From: CAZEMR01 sp964513465
GTDB lineage: Bacteria; Bacteroidota; Ignavibacteria; Kapaibacteriales; UBA2268
Direction of reading: 5' to 3'
DNA: 64,000 nt
NCBI GenBank assembly: GCA_964513465.1
Contig: CAZEMR010000006.1
Coordinates: 1-64,000 of the forward strand
Below, piece by piece: positions 61,692 through 64,000 of this stretch. The notes below the pieces were generated by a model, which made no database searches, was not told the origin of the DNA, and saw only the letters and a program-made list of their open reading frames with translations. The translations under genes and the position numbers were made by a program. How positions within the stretch are numbered: the first letter of the stretch is position 1; every line of letters begins with the position of its first letter.

Positions 61692-62867
61692 ATGGCAAAA
61701 AGAGATTATTACGAAGTGCTCGGAGTCAGCAAAAGCGCTACGCTGGACGAAATAAAAGCATCATATCGCAAGCTGGCGCTGCAATATCATCCCGACCGCA
61801 ATCCGGACAACGATGAGGCCGAGGAAAAATTCAAAGAAGCTGCAGAGGCTTACGAAGTATTGCGCGACGACGATAAGCGCGCCCGCTACGACCGATTTGG
61901 CCACGAAGGGCTGCGCGGCTCGGGCGGCGGAGACTATCAGGGATTCTCCAGCGTCGAGGATATATTCTCGATGTTTGGCGATATTTTCGGTGGCGCGCGC
62001 GGCGGTGGCGGTAGCATATTCGACGACTTTTTCGGTGCGGGACGCGCTGGCGGCCGCAGGCGAAACCCCGGCGAACGTGGATCGGACATGCGCATCCGGC
62101 TGCCACTGACACTTGAGGAAATTGCCGGAGACGTAGAAAAACCCATAAAAATCAAACGCATGGTCGCATGCTCGGAATGCAGCGGCAGCGGCGCTAAAGG
62201 CGATTCGGGATATGCCACCTGCCCGAGCTGCAACGGCACCGGCCAGCTGAAGCAGGTGTCGCGGTCGGTATTCGGCCAGTTTGTGAATATCACAGCCTGC
62301 GCTAACTGCGGCGGCAGCGGCCAGATAATCAAAGAGCGCTGCCCCAAATGCGAGGGCGAAGGCCGCCTGCCAGGCGAAGACACAGTAAAGGTCAATATCC
62401 CCGCGGGGGTCGAAGAGGGCAACTACCTGCCGGTTCGCGGCAAGGGCAATGCCGGACGCAAGGGCGGCCCGGCGGGCGATCTGATCGTGATTATTCAGGA
62501 AAAGGAACACGAATTCCTACGGCGCAACGGCGACGACGTGATCTATGAATTGATGATCAGCTATCCCGAAGCGGCGCTCGGCACCACAAAGGAAGTGCCC
62601 ACGCTCGACGAACCCGAAAAGGTGAAGATCGAACCCGGCACTCAGCCCGGCTCGACTATCAAATTGAGGAATAAGGGGATACCGCATCTGAATGATGAAG
62701 GCCGCGGCGACGAGGTTATCTACGTAAAAGTATATGTGCCAAATAATCTGAATTCAAAGGAAAAATCCTTGCTCAAGGAATTATCCGAAAGCAAGAATAT
62801 TAATCCTGGCAAGGAATCAAATAAATCAAAGGATTTCTTTGAAAAAGTAAAAGATACGTTTTTCTGA
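61692..62867 (+). CDS. dnaJ: Chaperone protein DnaJ
   Basis: 391 residues. J domain with HPD (33-35), a Gly/Phe-rich linker (RGGGGSIFDDFFGAGRAGG), four CxxCxGxG zinc motifs from about Cys160 (CSECSGSG, CPSCNGTG, CANCGGSG, CPKCEGEG), and the client-binding C-terminal domain. Complete type I DnaJ. It overlaps nothing; the next gene starts one base after the stop. Confidence 0.96.
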   Translation: MAKRDYYEVLGVSKSATLDEIKASYRKLALQYHPDRNPDNDEAEEKFKEAAEAYEVLRDDDKRARYDRFGHEGLRGSGGGDYQGFSSVEDIFSMFGDIFGGARGGGGSIFDDFFGAGRAGGRRRNPGERGSDMRIRLPLTLEEIAGDVEKPIKIKRMVACSECSGSGAKGDSGYATCPSCNGTGQLKQVSRSVFGQFVNITACANCGGSGQIIKERCPKCEGEGRLPGEDTVKVNIPAGVEEGNYLPVRGKGNAGRKGGPAGDLIVIIQEKEHEFLRRNGDDVIYELMISYPEAALGTTKEVPTLDEPEKVKIEPGTQPGSTIKLRNKGIPHLNDEGRGDEVIYVKVYVPNNLNSKEKSLLKELSESKNINPGKESNKSKDFFEKVKDTFF

Positions 62868-62868
62868 G

Positions 62869-63366
62869 ATGATTGACCATATCAAAAACCGGCTGCAGTC
62901 ATTGCTGGGAGTCACCACCAGCGAGATCGGATTTGTGGCATTGCTTGCCGCGGGCCTCATTATCGGCGCTGCGTGGCGTTCGGTCGATTCCGGACAGCCA
63001 AAAGCCGAAGAAGCGGAAATTTACCAGAAGATGGACAGCCTGGCCGAGGCGCACCGCACCACATATACCGGAAGCGACATCGCAGGCAGTGAAATCCCCG
63101 AGCTTGCCGCAGCCGACACAATAGTCGAACCCGACAATCCATATCCAAAAAAGCCAAAAAAAGAATCACCCGGAATTATAAATATAAATACCGCATCGAA
63201 GGTGCAGCTGATGAAGCTCCCCGGAGTAGGCGATAAGACTGCTCTGAAAATAATCGAATATCGCAAAAATCAGCCTTTTGCGAAGCCGGAAGATATTAAA
63301 AATATTAAGGGAATAGGACAGAAAAAATTCGAGAAAATGCAAAAATTTATTTCCACAGATAAATAA
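62869..63366 (+). CDS. ComEA-like helix-hairpin-helix protein
   Basis: 165 residues: one N-terminal membrane helix (GFVALLAAGLIIGAAW), a periplasmic linker, and a C-terminal pair of helix-hairpin-helix motifs (NINTASKVQLMKLPGVGDKTALKIIEYR and PEDIKNIKGIGQKKFEKM). ComEA-like proteins bind DNA in the periplasm for uptake. It starts one base after dnaJ, so the two are probably translated from one mRNA; a link to heat shock is not otherwise evident. Confidence 0.83.
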   Translation: MIDHIKNRLQSLLGVTTSEIGFVALLAAGLIIGAAWRSVDSGQPKAEEAEIYQKMDSLAEAHRTTYTGSDIAGSEIPELAAADTIVEPDNPYPKKPKKESPGIININTASKVQLMKLPGVGDKTALKIIEYRKNQPFAKPEDIKNIKGIGQKKFEKMQKFISTDK

Positions 63367-63407
63367 TTATTCAAAAGCCTGTTTAAATTGAATAGAAAAG
63401 AGGAATC

Positions 63408-64000
63408 ATGAAACACACTGCATTTTACGACATTCACAAAGAGCTTGGAGCGAAAATCGTAGCGTTTGCAGGATACGAAATGCCGATCCAGTATCCCGCG
63501 GGCATTATCCATGAGCATAAAGTAGTCAGAGGAAAAGTCGGCGTATTCGATGTGTCGCATATGGGCGAATTCCAGGTAAAAGGTCCGGATACTCTCAAAT
63601 TCGTGCAGAAAATCACAGTCAACGACGCCGGCAAGCTTTCGCCCGGCAAAGCGCAATATTCGGCAATGACTTACGAAGACGGCGGAATCGTCGACGATTT
63701 GCTGGTTTATAATATTTCCGGCGATGAATTCATGCTGGTCGTCAATGGCGCGAATATCGCGAAGGACTGGGATTGGTGCGTCAAAAACGCCGAGGGTATG
63801 GACGTAGAGCTGAATAATATAACTGACGAGATCAATCTGCTTGCGGTGCAGGGCCCAAAAGCGGTCGCCACGCTGCAGAAAATAACAGACGAAAATCTCG
63901 CGGAAATCCCAGCGTTCAATTTTGTTAACGGCAAAATCGGAGGCGTCGAATCGATCATTTCGCGCACGGGCTATACCGGCGAAGAAGGTTTCGAGCTTTA
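63408..64000 (+). CDS. gcvT: Aminomethyltransferase (glycine cleavage T protein), cut by window end
   Basis: The first 197 residues are present; the gene continues beyond the window. MKHTAFYDIHKELGAKIVAFAGYEMPIQYPAGIIHEHK, VGVFDVSHMGEF, NDAGKLSPGKAQYSAMTYEDGGIVDDLLVY and LAVQGPKA are standard T-protein motifs, with SRTGYTGEEGFEL at the window end. It transfers the aminomethyl group to tetrahydrofolate. AGGAA precedes the ATG. Confidence 0.95.
   Translation, partial: MKHTAFYDIHKELGAKIVAFAGYEMPIQYPAGIIHEHKVVRGKVGVFDVSHMGEFQVKGPDTLKFVQKITVNDAGKLSPGKAQYSAMTYEDGGIVDDLLVYNISGDEFMLVVNGANIAKDWDWCVKNAEGMDVELNNITDEINLLAVQGPKAVATLQKITDENLAEIPAFNFVNGKIGGVESIISRTGYTGEEGFEL

Overview
This 64 kb window is an ordinary-looking chromosomal segment of a Gram-negative bacterium from the Bacteroidota/Chlorobiota/Ignavibacteriota/Kapabacteria side of the FCB group. 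The evidence is two secreted proteins with C-terminal type IX secretion (T9SS) sorting domains, several outer-membrane barrel proteins and lipoproteins of Bacteroidota type, a DUF3078-like barrel, TAnnTTTG promoter elements, and hslV with a short N-terminal propeptide. I saw no rRNA, tRNA, CRISPR array, insertion sequence or prophage. A run of 100 N at 58206-58305 is an assembly gap inside a metal-efflux permease.

Layout. 0.1-6.3 kb: glycogen synthase, a DNRLRE-like lipoprotein, a FadL-like barrel, and the HslVU protease. 6.3-10.4 kb: YjbQ, a PocR-PAS histidine kinase and a DUF3078-like barrel. 10.7-16.7 kb: qmoA-qmoB (electron transfer of the sulfate-reduction/HdrA type, but without qmoC, apr or sat in view), followed by a 779-residue protein built largely of exact 34-residue alpha-helical repeats. 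16.7-19.7 kb: a tandem pair of T9SS-exported propeller-like proteins. 19.8-29.2 kb: translation genes (thpR, pheS, rplT, rpmI, infC, lysS, alaS), a DUF1579-like protein and a membrane glycosyltransferase-like protein. 29.4-31.8 kb: a divergent pgk and gap. 32-34 kb: an unknown protein and two SPOR proteins. 34.3-39.1 kb: murG, two unknown envelope proteins, a PASTA penicillin-binding protein and an FtsL-like protein. 39.6-46.2 kb: rho, a YfhO-like membrane protein, an unknown protein, aspartokinase and a membrane protein with a four-cysteine tail. 46.4-48.5 kb: a response regulator with a degenerate HD-GYP domain and a lipoprotein. 48.6-54.5 kb (all minus): ADP-forming acyl-CoA synthetase, metG, rlpA, manC. 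54.7-64.0 kb (all plus): serS, a probable replication origin, rpiB, a BshB1-like deacetylase, a Cu/Zn permease with a fused HMA domain, coaD, hrcA-grpE-dnaJ, a ComEA-like protein and the start of gcvT.

Most interesting signals. (1) The 465-bp spacer between serS and rpiB carries five DnaA-box matches and an AT-rich tract, and gene orientation diverges around it, as expected of oriC. (2) A (TA)n-AATAA tract recurs directly after stop codons and in front of terminator hairpins, including one identical 15-mer at two unrelated loci. (3) The spacer after gap contains a chain of hairpins and a predicted H-type pseudoknot. (4) qmoAB lies next to a giant helical-repeat protein instead of qmoC. (5) The metal permease has an in-frame internal Shine-Dalgarno and ATG just before its HMA domain, suggesting a separate metallochaperone product.

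Limits: all functional calls come from reading motifs by eye. No alignments, searches or folding programs were run.
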